Positions 10,184 through 19,983 of a DNA stretch of 64,000 bases are shown here, in pieces. Position 1 is the first letter of the stretch. Every line of letters begins with the position of its first letter. Both the position numbers and the translations under genes were made by a program. Below the pieces are notes generated by a model. The model saw nothing but the letters and a program-made list of their open reading frames with translations. It did no database searches and had not been told where the DNA came from. The DNA is from Pseudomonas sp. SID14000 (lineage in GTDB: Bacteria > Pseudomonadota > Gammaproteobacteria > Pseudomonadales > Pseudomonadaceae): contig NZ_NFZQ01000003.1 of the NCBI RefSeq assembly GCF_002165135.1, positions 310,001 through 374,000 on the forward strand. Direction: 5' to 3'.

Positions 10184-11533
10184 TCAGTCCTGCTGTGGTG
10201 CCAGGGCTACACGCAGGCTTTCGATGGCCGCATCACGGGCTTCGGTGCTGTCGAACTGCGGCCCGTCGGCAACCTGCTCGCCGTTCAGCCACAGGCCGAA
10301 GCCCAGGCCTTCGACACGCACATCCGCCTCACCACCTTGCTGCAACTGCTTGCTCACGGCCCCAGCGCTCTTGCCGTCGGCAAAGCTGCGCGACAGCAGC
10401 AGTTGTTCGCCGTCGGCGGCCAGCAGGCGGAAGCGGAAGCTGCCGTCTTCATCGCGGAAACTGACGAAACGCGCGGTCTTGGCGGCCTTCTTCTTCACTT
10501 CGGTGCTCGCCTGCACGCTGCTACGGAACGAACGCAGGCCAACGGCCTCGCGCAGTTGCTCGAGGAACGGTGTGGCGATCTTGCGGGCCTTGGCGGCGCC
10601 AGCCAGCAGGATGTCTTCCAGGTCTGCCGGGCGGGCGATCAGCTGATGATAGTACTCTCGCTTCTCGGCCAACTGGCCGTCCAGCAGCTGGAACAGCCGC
10701 TGCTTGGCCTCGCCCCAACCCAGGCCCTGCAGCAGTTCTTCACGGAACCCGGCGCATTGCTCCGGCGTCGAGAAGGCCTGGTAAAGGGTGAACAGGTGCG
10801 CGTTGTCCGGGTCTTTCGCTTCGCCAGGCGCGCGCGAGTCGGTGACGATGCGCGAGATGGCGTCTTTCATGTCCTTGGCGCTGGTGAACAGCGGGATGGT
10901 GTTGTCGTAGCTCTTGGACATCTTGCGCCCGTCCAGGCCCGGCAGGGTCGCCACGCTCTCCTCGATCACCGCTTCCGGCAGGGCGAAGAAGTCCTTGCCT
11001 TGGCCGAACAGGTGATTGAAGCGCTGGCCGATGTCGCGGGCCATTTCCACGTGCTGGATCTGGTCACGGCCGACCGGCACCTTGTTGGCGTTGAACATCA
11101 GGATGTCCGCGGCCATCAGCACCGGGTAGCTGTACAGGCCCATGGTCACGCCGGCATCCGGGTCTTCGCCGTTTTCCAGGTTCTTGTCCACCGAGGCCTT
11201 GTAGGCGTGTGCGCGGTTGAGCAGGCCCTTGGCACTGACACAGGTCAGCAGCCAGGTCAGCTCGGGGATTTCCGGGATGTCGGACTGGCGGTAGAAGGTC
11301 ACCTTGTCCGGGTCGAGGCCACCGGCCAGCCAGGTGGCGGCGATTTCCAGGCGCGAACGCTGGATGCGCAGCGGGTCGTCGCACTTGATCAGGGCGTGGT
11401 AGTCGGCCAGGAAATAGAACGAGTCGACACCGGGTTGCTGGCTGGCACGGATCGCCGGGCGGATGGCGCCGGCGTAGTTGCCCAGGTGCGGAGTGCCGGT
11501 GGTGGTGATACCGGTAAGAATGCGCGTGGTCAT
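10184..11533 (-). CDS. trpS: Tryptophanyl-tRNA synthetase with C-terminal extension
   Basis: This is a 449-aa class I aminoacyl-tRNA synthetase. The HIGH-like signature is [11 protein letters not shown] near residue 14 and the KMSKS loop is [10 protein letters not shown] near residue 203. The catalytic and anticodon parts end near residue 335, the usual end of bacterial TrpRS. The remaining 110 or so residues form an extra domain with [21 protein letters not shown] and a second sub-repeat, resembling the small YegP/DUF1508 fold. Longer TrpRS of this type is known in Pseudomonas; the role of the extra domain is not established as far as I know. It is followed upstream by a hydrolase gene on the same strand (25-base gap). 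Confidence 0.94.
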   Translation of the reverse strand: MTTRILTGITTTGTPHLGNYAGAIRPAIRASQQPGVDSFYFLADYHALIKCDDPLRIQRSRLEIAATWLAGGLDPDKVTFYRQSDIPEIPELTWLLTCVSAKGLLNRAHAYKASVDKNLENGEDPDAGVTMGLYSYPVLMAADILMFNANKVPVGRDQIQHVEMARDIGQRFNHLFGQGKDFFALPEAVIEESVATLPGLDGRKMSKSYDNTIPLFTSAKDMKDAISRIVTDSRAPGEAKDPDNAHLFTLYQAFSTPEQCAGFREELLQGLGWGEAKQRLFQLLDGQLAEKREYYHQLIARPADLEDILLAGAAKARKIATPFLEQLREAVGLRSFRSSVQASTEVKKKAAKTARFVSFRDEDGSFRFRLLAADGEQLLLSRSFADGKSAGAVSKQLQQGGEADVRVEGLGFGLWLNGEQVADGPQFDSTEARDAAIESLRVALAPQQD

Positions 11534-11558
11534 GGGTGTTCGCTTATTCAGGCTTGGC

Positions 11559-12194
11559 TCAGTTCGAAAGGCGCGGCAGCAGCAGATCCTTCAGATCGGT
11601 CAGCTTGCCATGGAAGAAGTGTCCGCATTCTGCCACTTTCAGTAGCTCATGGGGGCGCGACAGGCTGTGGGACCAATCGTAAACCAGCTGCGGCGCGACG
11701 ACTTCATCGGCGTCCGGCTGCACCACAGTTATCGGGCAGAGCTGCGGCAGCGGGAATTCCGCCGTCAGGCGCATGACCGCCGGGGCGATCATGAACAGCT
11801 GCTGCAGCTCTACTCCGGCGGCCTCCAGGCGGCCGGCAAGGCTGATGGCGACGAAGCCGCCGAACGAGAAGCCCATCAGCACCAGGGGCAGGCCCGGGTG
11901 TTTTTCGCGCAGCCAGGCTGCGGCGGCCTCGGCATCGGCCACCTCGCCAGCGCCCATGTCATGGTTACCGGCGCTCTGGCCGACGCCACGGTAGTTGAAC
12001 CGCAAGGTCACATAACCGGCGTCGCGAGCGGTGCGTTGCAGGGTAGAGACCACCTTGTTGAGCATGGTGCCACCCTGGACCGGGTTGGGGTGGCAGATCA
12101 GTACCGCGCCGCGGGGTTCGGCCACGTCCAGGTACAAGGCTTCCAGCTGGCCGCTGGGGCCATCGATGAACAAGGGGGTTTCGCGGACAAGCAA
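11559..12194 (-). CDS. Alpha/beta-fold hydrolase (COG2945-like)
   Basis: This 211-aa serine hydrolase has a nucleophile elbow GFSFGG near residue 107, a probable acid in [13 protein letters not shown] and a catalytic His in [11 protein letters not shown] near the C-terminus. The oxyanion-side segment [17 protein letters not shown] matches the COG2945 group of small alpha/beta hydrolases. The substrate is unknown. It precedes trpS by 25 bases on the same strand and may share its transcript; the same neighbour pair is found in P. aeruginosa as I remember it. Confidence 0.85.
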   Translation of the reverse strand: MLVRETPLFIDGPSGQLEALYLDVAEPRGAVLICHPNPVQGGTMLNKVVSTLQRTARDAGYVTLRFNYRGVGQSAGNHDMGAGEVADAEAAAAWLREKHPGLPLVLMGFSFGGFVAISLAGRLEAAGVELQQLFMIAPAVMRLTAEFPLPQLCPITVVQPDADEVVAPQLVYDWSHSLSRPHELLKVAECGHFFHGKLTDLKDLLLPRLSN

Positions 12195-12329
12195 GGCACT
12201 ACTCCGTGACCTCGGGAGGGGTCGATTCGTCTAGGTGAGGAATTCTGTTCTGATTTGCGATCGCTCGCGGTATACAGCGCAGGTCTGAGCCGTTAACGTA
12301 AAGCAAAGCCGTTTATAGAGGAAGGACTC

Positions 12330-12767
12330 GTGGAACTCTCGCTCCTTGTTTGGTTGTTGCCGACCCTGGCCCTGGTCATCGGTGTGGTGGTTGGTTTCGT
12401 CGTGGCTCGCCTGCTGCCTAATGCCGCGCCAAGCAGTACCCAGCGCCAGCTGGATGACATCCAGAAGCGCTTCGATAGCTATCAGAACGAAGTGGTCACC
12501 CACTTCAACAGCACTGCGGTACTGGTCAAGAAGCTGACCCAGAGCTACCAGGACGTGCAGGACCACCTGGCCGAAGGCGCCAACAGCCTGGCCCTTGATG
12601 AGGTTACTCGTCAGCGCCTGCTTGCCGCCCTGCATTCCGAAGGCGGCCAGGGCCCACGTGACCGGTTGACCCCGCCGAAGGACACCGCCGAAGTGCCGCG
12701 CGACTATGCGCCGAAAGCACCGAACTCGCCGGGCATGCTCGACGAGAGCTACGGGCTCAAGCGTTGA
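12330..12767 (+). CDS. zapG: ZapG/YhcB family inner membrane protein (DUF1043)
   Basis: This 145-aa protein begins at a GTG codon with a GAGGAAGGA-like ribosome binding site. The N-terminus has one membrane span (LLVWLLPTLALVIGVVVGFV) and then a cytoplasmic coiled-coil region, roughly residues 40-90, with QLDDIQKRFDSYQNEVVTHF, and a disordered Pro-rich tail. YhcB/ZapG is a conserved gammaproteobacterial protein linked to envelope growth and division. It is divergent from the hydrolase-trpS pair and ends in a clear terminator. Confidence 0.88.
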   Translation: MELSLLVWLLPTLALVIGVVVGFVVARLLPNAAPSSTQRQLDDIQKRFDSYQNEVVTHFNSTAVLVKKLTQSYQDVQDHLAEGANSLALDEVTRQRLLAALHSEGGQGPRDRLTPPKDTAEVPRDYAPKAPNSPGMLDESYGLKR

Positions 12768-12782
12768 TCTGCCGAACATGAC

Positions 12783-12808
12783 AAAGGCCTCGCAAGAGGC
12801 CTTTTTTG
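12783..12808 (+). terminator. Rho-independent terminator after zapG
   Basis: The stem aaggcctc/gaggcctt with a gcaa loop is followed by a run of T, 16 bases past the zapG stop. Confidence 0.85.
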
Positions 12809-12821
12809 TGCGCTGGATTCA

Positions 12822-12896
12822 CTGCCCTCTTCGCGGGTGAACCCGCTCCCACAGGGTTGGCGCTGTGGGAGCGGGTTTACCCGCGAAGAGGGCAGC
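12822..12896. repeat. REP pair with very short spacer
   Basis: Two facing REP cores flank a spacer of only about 10 bases (gttggcg), forming an almost perfect long hairpin between ctgccctcttcgcgggtgaac and its complement. It lies between zapG and the convergent mdeA stop. Confidence 0.9.
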
Positions 12897-12905
12897 CCAG
12901 ATAAC

Positions 12906-14102
12906 CTAGCTGCAAGCCTGCAATGCCTGCTCGACATCCGCCAGCAGGTCGTCCACATCCTCCAGCCCCACCGACAAGCGCACCAACCCCTCCGATATCC
13001 CGTGATGCGCCCGCTCCTTCGCCGTATAGCTGGAATGGGTCATGCTCGCGGGGTGCTGCGCCAGCGACTCGGCATCGCCCAGGCTCACCGCCCGGGCAAA
13101 CAGTTGCAGGGCATTCATGAACCTGCGCCCGGCCTCGATCCCCCCCTTGAGCTCGAAGGCGATCATCCCGCCCGGCAAACGCATCTGCTGCTGCGCCAGC
13201 TCGTACTGGGCAAAGGACGGCAACCCTGGGTAGTGAATCAGCTCCACCTGCGGTTGCCGGGCCAGAAACTCCGCCACCTGCTGGGCATTGGCGCAATGGC
13301 GGTCCATGCGCAGGGCCAAGGTCTTGATCCCGCGCATCAGCAGCGCCGCGTCGTGTGGTGAAAGCACCGCACCGGTCATGTCCTTCAACCCTTCCAGGCG
13401 AATGCGGTCGATCAGCACCTTGCGCCCCACCACCAGGCCCGCAGTGATATCACCGTGGCCACTAAGGTACTTGGTTGCCGAATGCACCACCAAGTCCGCC
13501 CCAAGCTCCAGCGGCCGTTGCAGGTAGGGTGTGCAGTAGGTGTTGTCGACCACCACATGCACATCATGCCCGCGTACCGCCTCGGCCACTGCGGCGATAT
13601 CCACCAGTTGCATGTTGGGATTGGCTGGCGTTTCGAAGTAGATCATCCGCGTTTTGCTGTTGATCGCCGCCTTCAGAGCCTTGGCATCGTTCAGGTCGAC
13701 ATGGCGGATCTTCACCCCGAATTCGCCAATGCCATGATGCAGGAAGGCAAAGGTGCAGCCGTACAGAGTACGCCCGACGATCAGCTCGTCACCGGGCCGC
13801 AGCAGGGTCCATATCGTCGAGGTAATTGCCCCCATGCCCGACGCCAGTGCCAACCCCGCCTCGCCGCCCTCCAGCGAGGCCATGCGCTGTTCCAGCAGGG
13901 CCAGGGTAGGGTTGGAGATGCGGCTGTAGAAATGCCCCGGCTCCTCCCCGGCGAAGCAGGCAGCGCCGTATTCCACGGTGGGGAAGGCATAGGTAGCGGT
14001 CTGATACACCGGCGGCACAAGGGCGCCACCGTGGGAAAGCGGGTCGTAGCCATGGTGAATGGCGCGTGTGGAAAAACCGGTGTTGTTATGGGAGTCGCGC
14101 AT
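12906..14102 (-). CDS. mdeA: L-methionine gamma-lyase
   Basis: This is a 398-aa PLP enzyme of the Cys/Met metabolism family, the same length as P. putida methionine gamma-lyase and with its features: YGCTFAFLHHGIGEFG containing the active-site Cys near residue 116 that sets it apart from cystathionine gamma-lyases, SATKYLSGHGD with the PLP lysine near residue 211, and a start with STRAIHHGYDP. It cleaves methionine to methanethiol, 2-oxobutyrate and ammonia. It is divergent from an Lrp-type gene that matches the MdeR arrangement. A plain cystathionine gamma-lyase or synthase is the alternative but is less likely given the Cys. Confidence 0.9.
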   Translation of the reverse strand: MRDSHNNTGFSTRAIHHGYDPLSHGGALVPPVYQTATYAFPTVEYGAACFAGEEPGHFYSRISNPTLALLEQRMASLEGGEAGLALASGMGAITSTIWTLLRPGDELIVGRTLYGCTFAFLHHGIGEFGVKIRHVDLNDAKALKAAINSKTRMIYFETPANPNMQLVDIAAVAEAVRGHDVHVVVDNTYCTPYLQRPLELGADLVVHSATKYLSGHGDITAGLVVGRKVLIDRIRLEGLKDMTGAVLSPHDAALLMRGIKTLALRMDRHCANAQQVAEFLARQPQVELIHYPGLPSFAQYELAQQQMRLPGGMIAFELKGGIEAGRRFMNALQLFARAVSLGDAESLAQHPASMTHSSYTAKERAHHGISEGLVRLSVGLEDVDDLLADVEQALQACS

Positions 14103-14126
14103 GGCAACAGCCTCTTGTGGTTTGCT

Positions 14127-14136
14127 ATAAGCTTAT
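14127..14136. promoter_or_regulatory. Candidate MdeR operator palindrome
   Basis: ATAAGCTTAT is a perfect 10-base palindrome in the 127-base gap between divergent mdeA and mdeR, in an AT-rich patch upstream of mdeA. Lrp-family proteins bind AT-rich imperfect palindromes, so an MdeR site is plausible, but nothing proves it. Confidence 0.35.
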
Positions 14137-14229
14137 GCCAACGAGCTGCCCGATTTTTTCCAAAGTTGCCCACGCATCCGCGTGCTTGCTGGAACAAAAA
14201 CAATAATTCCCGGACCAGGAGGGCAAAAA

Positions 14230-14709
14230 ATGCCTTCAAGCCTCGACCGCACCGACCGCGCCCTGCTCGCTGCCCTGCAGGACAACGCCCGCCTCACCGT
14301 TGCCGAACTTGCCGACCAGGTAGCACTGACCACCTCGCCCTGCTGGCGGCGGGTGAAGCTGCTGGAGGACAACGGCTACATCACCGGCTACCAGGCCATC
14401 CTCTCGCCCAAGTCGCTGGGGTTCGGCGTGACTGCGTTCGTCAGCATCATGATGGATTCACATACCAAGGACATGGCACTGGCGTTCGAGCGGCGGCTGA
14501 TGGAGATTCCCGAGATCGTCGCCTGCCACAATATTTCCGGCAGGTATGATTTTTTGCTGGAGATCCTGGCGCGGGATCTGGAGTCGTTTGGGGAGTTCAC
14601 CCGTGAGGTGCTGCAGCGGTTGCCGGGGGTGAAGGAGATCTACTCGAGTTTTTCCTACAAGGCAGTGAAGGAACGGCGAGTGATTCCGGTATCGGAAAAA
14701 CACATCTGA
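14230..14709 (+). CDS. mdeR: Lrp/AsnC-family regulator, MdeR-like
   Basis: This 159-aa protein starts at MPSSLDRTDRALLAALQDNAR with an AGGAGGG ribosome binding site just upstream; the frame is open further 5' without family similarity. Residues about 5-60 form the AsnC helix-turn-helix (LTVAELADQVALTTSPCWRRVKLLE), and residues about 70-150 form the RAM/AsnC effector-binding domain. It is divergent from mdeA. In P. putida MdeR activates mdeA in response to methionine, and position and family make the same role likely here. It is followed by a bidirectional terminator. Confidence 0.85.
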   Translation: MPSSLDRTDRALLAALQDNARLTVAELADQVALTTSPCWRRVKLLEDNGYITGYQAILSPKSLGFGVTAFVSIMMDSHTKDMALAFERRLMEIPEIVACHNISGRYDFLLEILARDLESFGEFTREVLQRLPGVKEIYSSFSYKAVKERRVIPVSEKHI

Positions 14710-14755
14710 ACGACTTGCGCTCCTGCAAGGGACCATGCAGGCCTGTGGGAACGAG

Positions 14756-14783
14756 AAAAACCCGCCGAAGCGGGTTTTTTCTT
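14756..14783. terminator. Bidirectional rho-independent terminator
   Basis: The stem aaaaacccgc/gcgggttttt with a cgaa loop has an A run before and a T run after, placed between the convergent mdeR and cysNC genes. Confidence 0.85.
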
Positions 14784-14795
14784 GCAGGCTAGCGC

Positions 14796-16697
14796 TTAGA
14801 TCGCGCCACGCTGACGCAGCACATCCAGCACCTGCTTCACGCCCTCGTCCACGCTGGTGGCCTGGGTGTCGATCACAAGGTCCGCGTCCAGCGGCACATC
14901 GTACGGGAAGCTTTCACCCGGGATGTTGTCGCCACCGGCAGCGTACAGTCCTTGCGGATCACGCTCGCGGCAGGCCAGCGGCGAGGCCTGAACGTAAACA
15001 GTCACCAGCCGCTCCTTGCCGATCAAGGCCTTGGCCTGTTCGCGGCCTTCGGCGTCCGGGGCCACGAACGCAGCCAGGGTCAGCAGGCCGGCTTCGTTGA
15101 ACTGGCGCGCCACATGGGCAGCGCGGCGCCAGTTCTCGGTGCGGCCGGCGCGATCCTGCGGCAGCCCCTTGTTCAGGTCGTGGCGCAGGTTCTGGCCGTC
15201 GAGCACGTATACCGCGCGGCCCATGTCGAACAGCTTGCGCTCCACGGCGTAGGCCAGGGTGCTCTTGCCAGCGCCGGACAGGCCACTGAAAAGCACGGTG
15301 GCTGGCTGCTGGCCGAAGCGCAGGGCGCGCTCTTCGGTGGCCACATGGCACAGCTTGCCATGATGGCCGGTGCTGCCGTGCGGCAGCACTGGCGGGGCGA
15401 TGATCATGCCGGCGCCGACGGTACCGTTGGTCAGGCGGTCGATGACAATGAACGCACCGGTGGTGCGGTTGCTGTCGTAACCGTCCAGGGCGATCGAGGC
15501 GTCCAGGGAGACCTTGACGCGGCCGATCTCGTTCAGCTGCAGCGCGCTGGCAGCACCTTGTTCCAGGGTGTTCACATCGACCTTATGGGTGATGCTGGCA
15601 ATCGAGCCCGGCACGTAGCTGGTGGCGCGCTTGATGTCGTATTTCTTGCCCGGGAGCATCGGCTCCTCGGCCATCCACACCAACATGGCGTCGAACTGGT
15701 CGGTTACCGGTGGGACGTTGTCGGCATGCACCAGCAGGTCGCCACGGGAGATGTCGATCTCGTCTTCCATGGTCAGGGTCACGGCCTGGCCAGGGCCTGC
15801 GTTTTCCAGTTCACCTTCGTAGGTGACGATGGACTTGACGCGGCTGCTCTTGCCCGACGGCAACACGACGATTTCGTCGCCCTTGTGCACCACGCCGCTG
15901 GCGATGGTACCGGCGAAGCCACGGAAGTTCAGGTTCGGACGGTTGACGTACTGCACCGGGAACCGCAGGTCGGTGAAGTTGCGGTCGGCCGACACTTCGA
16001 CGGTTTCGAGGATTTCCATCAGCGTCGGGCCGGCGTACCACGGCGAACGCTCGCTGTGGTTGACCACGTTGTCGCCCTTGAGCGCCGACATCGGCACGAA
16101 ATGCAGGCTGCTCGGGGTCAGGTTGATGGCTTCGGCAAACTTCAGGTAGTCGGCCTTGATCGACTCGAAGACGTCCTGGTCGAAGCCTTTGAGGTCCATC
16201 TTGTTGACCGCGACCACGATGTGCTTGATGCCCAGCAGCGAGGCGATGTAGCTGTGGCGGCGAGTCTGGGTCTGCACGCCGTAGCGGGCATCGACCAGAA
16301 TGATCGCCAGGTCGCAGGTGGACGCGCCGGTGGCCATGTTGCGGGTGTACTGCTCGTGGCCCGGGGTGTCGGCGATGATGAACTTGCGTTTGGCGGTGGA
16401 GAAGTAGCGGTAGGCGACATCGATGGTGATGCCCTGCTCGCGCTCGGCCTGCAGGCCGTCGACCAGCAGCGCCAGGTCGACTTCCTCGCCGGTGGTGCCG
16501 ACCTTCTTCGAGTCGCGGGTGATGGCCTCGAGGTGGTCCTCGTAGATCATCTTCGAGTCGTGCAGCAGGCGCCCGATCAGGGTGCTCTTGCCGTCGTCGA
16601 CGTTGCCGCAGGTGAGGAAACGCAGCAGTTCTTTACGCTCGTGCTGAGCCAGATAAGCGAGGATGTCTTCGCTGATCAAATCGGATTGGTGCGACAT
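14796..16697 (-). CDS. cysNC: Sulfate adenylyltransferase large subunit / APS kinase fusion CysNC
   Basis: This 633-aa bifunctional protein starts at [20 protein letters not shown] (16697); the frame runs further upstream into cysD and is ignored. Residues about 20-440 are the CysN GTPase (P-loop [30 protein letters not shown]). Residues about 445-630 are the CysC APS kinase with P-loop [15 protein letters not shown]. Together with CysD it makes APS from sulfate and ATP using GTP energy, then phosphorylates APS to PAPS in assimilatory sulfate reduction. The fused form is the usual one in pseudomonads. It starts 16 bases after cysD. Confidence 0.96.
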   Translation of the reverse strand: MSHQSDLISEDILAYLAQHERKELLRFLTCGNVDDGKSTLIGRLLHDSKMIYEDHLEAITRDSKKVGTTGEEVDLALLVDGLQAEREQGITIDVAYRYFSTAKRKFIIADTPGHEQYTRNMATGASTCDLAIILVDARYGVQTQTRRHSYIASLLGIKHIVVAVNKMDLKGFDQDVFESIKADYLKFAEAINLTPSSLHFVPMSALKGDNVVNHSERSPWYAGPTLMEILETVEVSADRNFTDLRFPVQYVNRPNLNFRGFAGTIASGVVHKGDEIVVLPSGKSSRVKSIVTYEGELENAGPGQAVTLTMEDEIDISRGDLLVHADNVPPVTDQFDAMLVWMAEEPMLPGKKYDIKRATSYVPGSIASITHKVDVNTLEQGAASALQLNEIGRVKVSLDASIALDGYDSNRTTGAFIVIDRLTNGTVGAGMIIAPPVLPHGSTGHHGKLCHVATEERALRFGQQPATVLFSGLSGAGKSTLAYAVERKLFDMGRAVYVLDGQNLRHDLNKGLPQDRAGRTENWRRAAHVARQFNEAGLLTLAAFVAPDAEGREQAKALIGKERLVTVYVQASPLACRERDPQGLYAAGGDNIPGESFPYDVPLDADLVIDTQATSVDEGVKQVLDVLRQRGAI

Positions 16698-16713
16698 GGA
16701 GTAACCCTGAAAA

Positions 16714-17631
16714 TTAGAAGTAGCCCTGACGTTTCTTGTCTTCCATGGAACCGGCGCCATCGTGGTCGATGACTCGGCCCTGGCGCTCGGACGTGCGCGT
16801 CAGGAGCATTTCCTGAATGATGTCGGTGAGCGTTTCGGCTTCCGATTCGACGGCGCCCGTCAGCGGGTAGCAGCCGAGGGTACGGAAACGCACCTTCTTC
16901 TTGACGATGCGCGCTTTTTCTTCATCGGTGAGATGTTCGAGGATGCGCTCGTCGTCGATCATGATCAGGGTGCCGTTCTTCTCGATCACTTCACGCTCGG
17001 CGGCGAAATACAGCGGCACGATCGGGATGCCTTCGAGGTAGATGTACTGCCAGATGTCCAGCTCGGTCCAGTTCGACAGCGGGAAGACACGGATCGACTC
17101 GCCCTTGTTGACCTTGCCGTTGTACACGTTCCACAGCTCGGGACGCTGGTTCTTCGGGTCCCAGCGGTGCTTGCTGTCACGGAACGAGTAGACGCGTTCC
17201 TTGGCCCGCGACTTCTCTTCGTCGCGGCGCGCGCCACCGAAGGCGGCGTCGAAACCATGCTTGTCCAGCGCCTGCTTCAGGCCCTGGGTCTTCATGATGT
17301 CGGTGTGCTTGGAGCTGCCATGGGTGAACGGGTTGATGCCCTGCGCCACACCCTCGGGGTTGACGTGGGTGATCAGCTCCAGGCCCATCTCCTCGACCAT
17401 CTTGTCGCGGAAGCTGTACATCTCCTGGAATTTCCACTGGGTGTCGACGTGCATCACCGGGAACGGCAGCTTGCCCGGGAAGAAGGCCTTGCGCGCCAGG
17501 TGCAGCATCACGGCGGAATCCTTGCCGATCGAGTACAGCATCACCGGGTTGTCGAACTCGGCGGCCACCTCGCGGATGATATGGATGCTCTCCGCCTCCA
17601 GCTGTTTCAAGTGCGTCAGTTTGTCGACCAT
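16714..17631 (-). CDS. cysD: Sulfate adenylyltransferase small subunit CysD
   Basis: This 305-aa protein is the catalytic ATP sulfurylase subunit of the PAPS reductase-like adenine nucleotide alpha-hydrolase fold. The PP-loop is [18 protein letters not shown] near residue 35, and [16 protein letters not shown] is the second conserved segment. It forms the heterodimer with CysNC encoded just downstream. Upstream there is a 137-base gap with no recognisable riboswitch; CysB control is expected from the pathway but I cannot pick out a site. Confidence 0.96.
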   Translation of the reverse strand: MVDKLTHLKQLEAESIHIIREVAAEFDNPVMLYSIGKDSAVMLHLARKAFFPGKLPFPVMHVDTQWKFQEMYSFRDKMVEEMGLELITHVNPEGVAQGINPFTHGSSKHTDIMKTQGLKQALDKHGFDAAFGGARRDEEKSRAKERVYSFRDSKHRWDPKNQRPELWNVYNGKVNKGESIRVFPLSNWTELDIWQYIYLEGIPIVPLYFAAEREVIEKNGTLIMIDDERILEHLTDEEKARIVKKKVRFRTLGCYPLTGAVESEAETLTDIIQEMLLTRTSERQGRVIDHDGAGSMEDKKRQGYF

Positions 17632-17768
17632 GGCTACTCACGAAAAACGATCTTATGGACGGCCTGCGGGCCGTGTTCGAGCGAGCCACTTTATCACAGC
17701 GGCTGCTTCTATTTAGGAGGCCGGCTAGATCGAAAAAGTCTAACGATATGACTGCGGGTTTGGGCCAG

Positions 17769-17870
17769 CAGGCCTGGCCTCTTCGCGGGTAAACCCGCTC
17801 CCACAGGGATCCCGCAGGCCTGGAAACAACACTGCCCCTGTGGGAGCGGGCGCGCCCGCGAAGAAGCTGA
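17769..17870. repeat. REP pair, one arm diverged
   Basis: The left arm is a good core (cctcttcgcgggtaaacccgc). The right arm reads gagcgggcgcgcccgcgaag, with GCGCGCC in place of TTTACCC. It lies between cysD and the Nif3-like gene. Confidence 0.85.
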
Positions 17871-17878
17871 CGCCGATC

Positions 17879-18637
17879 TCAGATCGGGTTCGGGCAATCG
17901 ATGAACAGGTGCTCCACGGCAAACCGCCGCGCCAGGTAATCACCCAGCGCCTGCACCCCATAGCGCTCGGTGGCATGGTGCCCGGCGGCAATGAAGCTGA
18001 CGCCATTCTCGCGGGCACTATGGTAGGTCTGCTCCGATGCCTCGCCCGTCAGGTACAGGTCCACCCCGGCCGCGATCGCCGTGTCGATGTAGCCCTGCCC
18101 GCCGCCGGTGCACCAACCGACCCGGCGGATCATCTGCTCGCCTTCGACCAGCAACGGCTCACGCCCCAGCACCTCCCGTACCCGTCGGGCGAAGTCGCGC
18201 GCGGTCACTGGCTCGGCCAGCGAGCCGACCAGCCCGACCACCTTGGGATTCTCCGGATCCAGCGGCCCTTCGACGGTGATGTCCAGCTGCCGCGCCAGCT
18301 GCACGTTATTGCCCACGTCCGGGTGCACGTCCAGCGGCAGGTGGAACGCCAGCAGGCTGATATCGTTGCTCAACAGGGTCTTAAGCCGCCGTTGCCGGAT
18401 GCCGGTGACGCACGGATTTTCACCTTTCCAGAAATAACCATGGTGCACCAGCACCAGGTCGGCCTCGGCTTCGACCGCTGCATCCAGCAACGCCTGGCTG
18501 GCGGTGACACCGCTGACGATGCGGCTGACCTGCGGCCGGCCTTCTACCTGCAAACCGTTGGGGCAATAATCCTGGATCCTCGCGCTGCCCAGGTAACGCT
18601 CGGCTTCCTCGACCAGGGTGTTCAGAGCGACGGCCAT
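17879..18637 (-). CDS. Nif3-like dinuclear metal center protein (YbgI/GTP cyclohydrolase I type 2 homolog)
   Basis: This 252-aa protein starts at MAVALNTLVEEAERYLGSAR, with an AGGAG site in cgaggagattttc; the open frame begins 15 codons earlier. Metal ligands of the NIF3/YbgI family are visible in LVLVHHGYFWKGE near residue 65 and in FIAAGHHATERYG near residue 215. The family forms hexameric toroids and its biochemical role is still disputed (GTP cyclohydrolase-like or Nif3-related). The gene is divergent from algW, the arrangement also found in P. aeruginosa. Confidence 0.9.
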   Translation of the reverse strand: MAVALNTLVEEAERYLGSARIQDYCPNGLQVEGRPQVSRIVSGVTASQALLDAAVEAEADLVLVHHGYFWKGENPCVTGIRQRRLKTLLSNDISLLAFHLPLDVHPDVGNNVQLARQLDITVEGPLDPENPKVVGLVGSLAEPVTARDFARRVREVLGREPLLVEGEQMIRRVGWCTGGGQGYIDTAIAAGVDLYLTGEASEQTYHSARENGVSFIAAGHHATERYGVQALGDYLARRFAVEHLFIDCPNPI

Positions 18638-18805
18638 GAAAATCTCCTCGAAATCTGCGTTTTTCTCGGGCACAACGCCCATGCAACGCCCGTATAATGC
18701 CGGCCATTATGAGCCGTCGCCGGCACTGGGGGAACCGGTGTATGATCGCGCGCGCTCAAGCCCCACCGCGCGGCCAACGTCCCCCGCTCTTTCCAGGATT
18801 CATTC

Positions 18806-19966
18806 ATGTTCAAGGCTTTGCGTTACTTTGGCTGGCCCCTGCTTACCGGCCTACTGATCGCCATGCTGATCATCCAGCGCTTCCCGCAATGGGTCGGCCT
18901 GCCCAGCCAGGACGTCAACCTGCAGCAGGCACCGCAGACCTCGCGGATCATGCAGGGCCCGGTGTCCTACGCCGATGCCGTGACCCTGGCCGCCCCGGCG
19001 GTGGTCAACCTGTACACCACCAAGGTGGTGAACAAGAGCGCCCACCCGCTGTTCGAAGACCCGCAATTCCGCCGTTTCTTCGGTGACAACCTGCCCAAGC
19101 AGCGCCGCTGGGAGTCGAGCCTGGGTTCGGCGGTGATCATGAGCCCCGAGGGCTACCTGCTGACCAACAACCACGTCACCAGTGGCGCCGACCAGATCGT
19201 CGTAGCCCTGAAGGATGGCCGCGAAACCTTGGCCCGGGTGATTGGTAGCGACCCGGAAACCGACCTGGCGGTGCTGAAGATCGACCTGAAGAACCTGCCG
19301 GCGATCACTATCGGCCGTTCCGACAACATTCACATCGGCGATGTGTCGCTGGCCATCGGCAACCCGTTCGGGGTCGGCCAGACCGTGACCATGGGCATCA
19401 TCAGCGCCACGGGCCGCAACCAACTGGGCCTGAACAACTACGAAGACTTCATCCAGACCGACGCGGCGATCAACCCGGGCAACTCCGGTGGTGCGCTGGT
19501 GGATGCCAACGGCAACCTGATCGGCATCAACACCGCGATCTTCTCCAAGTCGGGCGGTTCGCAGGGCATCGGTTTTGCCATTCCGGTAAAACTGGCGCTG
19601 GAGGTGATGAAGTCGATCGTCGAGCATGGCCAGGTGATCCGTGGCTGGCTGGGCATCGAAGTGCAACCGCTGAGCCAGGAACTGGCCGAATCGTTCGGCA
19701 TGAAGGACCGCCCGGGCATCGTGGTAGCGGGTATTTTCCGCGAAGGGCCGGCGGCGAAGGCCGGGCTGCAGCTGGGTGACGTGATCCTGAGCATCAACGG
19801 CGAGCCAGCCGGTGACGGGCGCAAGTCGATGAACCAGGTGGCGCGGATCAAGCCCAACGAGAAGATCACCATCGAGGTGATGCGCAATGGGCAGCAGTTG
19901 AAGCTGATTGCCGAGGTGGGACTGCGGCCGCCACCGGCGCCGGCAGTCGCCACGGAAGAGAAGTAA
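18806..19966 (+). CDS. algW: Periplasmic serine protease AlgW (DegS-like)
   Basis: This 386-aa membrane-anchored HtrA protease has one N-terminal span (about residues 10-26), a trypsin-like domain with catalytic His in TNNHVTSGAD, Asp in ETDLAVLKIDL and Ser in NPGNSGGALV near residue 228, and one PDZ domain (about 275-375, GIVVAGIFREGPAAKAGLQLGDVI). In Pseudomonas AlgW senses misfolded outer membrane proteins through the PDZ domain and makes the first cut in MucA, releasing the sigma factor AlgU that drives algD. It is single-copy here and divergent from the Nif3 gene. The alginate operon lies about 19 kb downstream. Confidence 0.93.
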   Translation: MFKALRYFGWPLLTGLLIAMLIIQRFPQWVGLPSQDVNLQQAPQTSRIMQGPVSYADAVTLAAPAVVNLYTTKVVNKSAHPLFEDPQFRRFFGDNLPKQRRWESSLGSAVIMSPEGYLLTNNHVTSGADQIVVALKDGRETLARVIGSDPETDLAVLKIDLKNLPAITIGRSDNIHIGDVSLAIGNPFGVGQTVTMGIISATGRNQLGLNNYEDFIQTDAAINPGNSGGALVDANGNLIGINTAIFSKSGGSQGIGFAIPVKLALEVMKSIVEHGQVIRGWLGIEVQPLSQELAESFGMKDRPGIVVAGIFREGPAAKAGLQLGDVILSINGEPAGDGRKSMNQVARIKPNEKITIEVMRNGQQLKLIAEVGLRPPPAPAVATEEK

Positions 19967-19983
19967 GGCCGCGATCGGGTGTC

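Noticed and set aside
10337..11776. Open frame of about 480 codons antisense to trpS
   Set aside because: It is an antisense shadow of TrpRS and the hydrolase gene; no ribosome binding site and no protein family features.
14952..16772. Open frame of about 600 codons on the plus strand antisense to cysNC
   Set aside because: It mirrors the codon structure of a GC-rich essential gene on the other strand, has no recognisable domain, and is full of His/Asp/Val/Gln typical of antisense translation.
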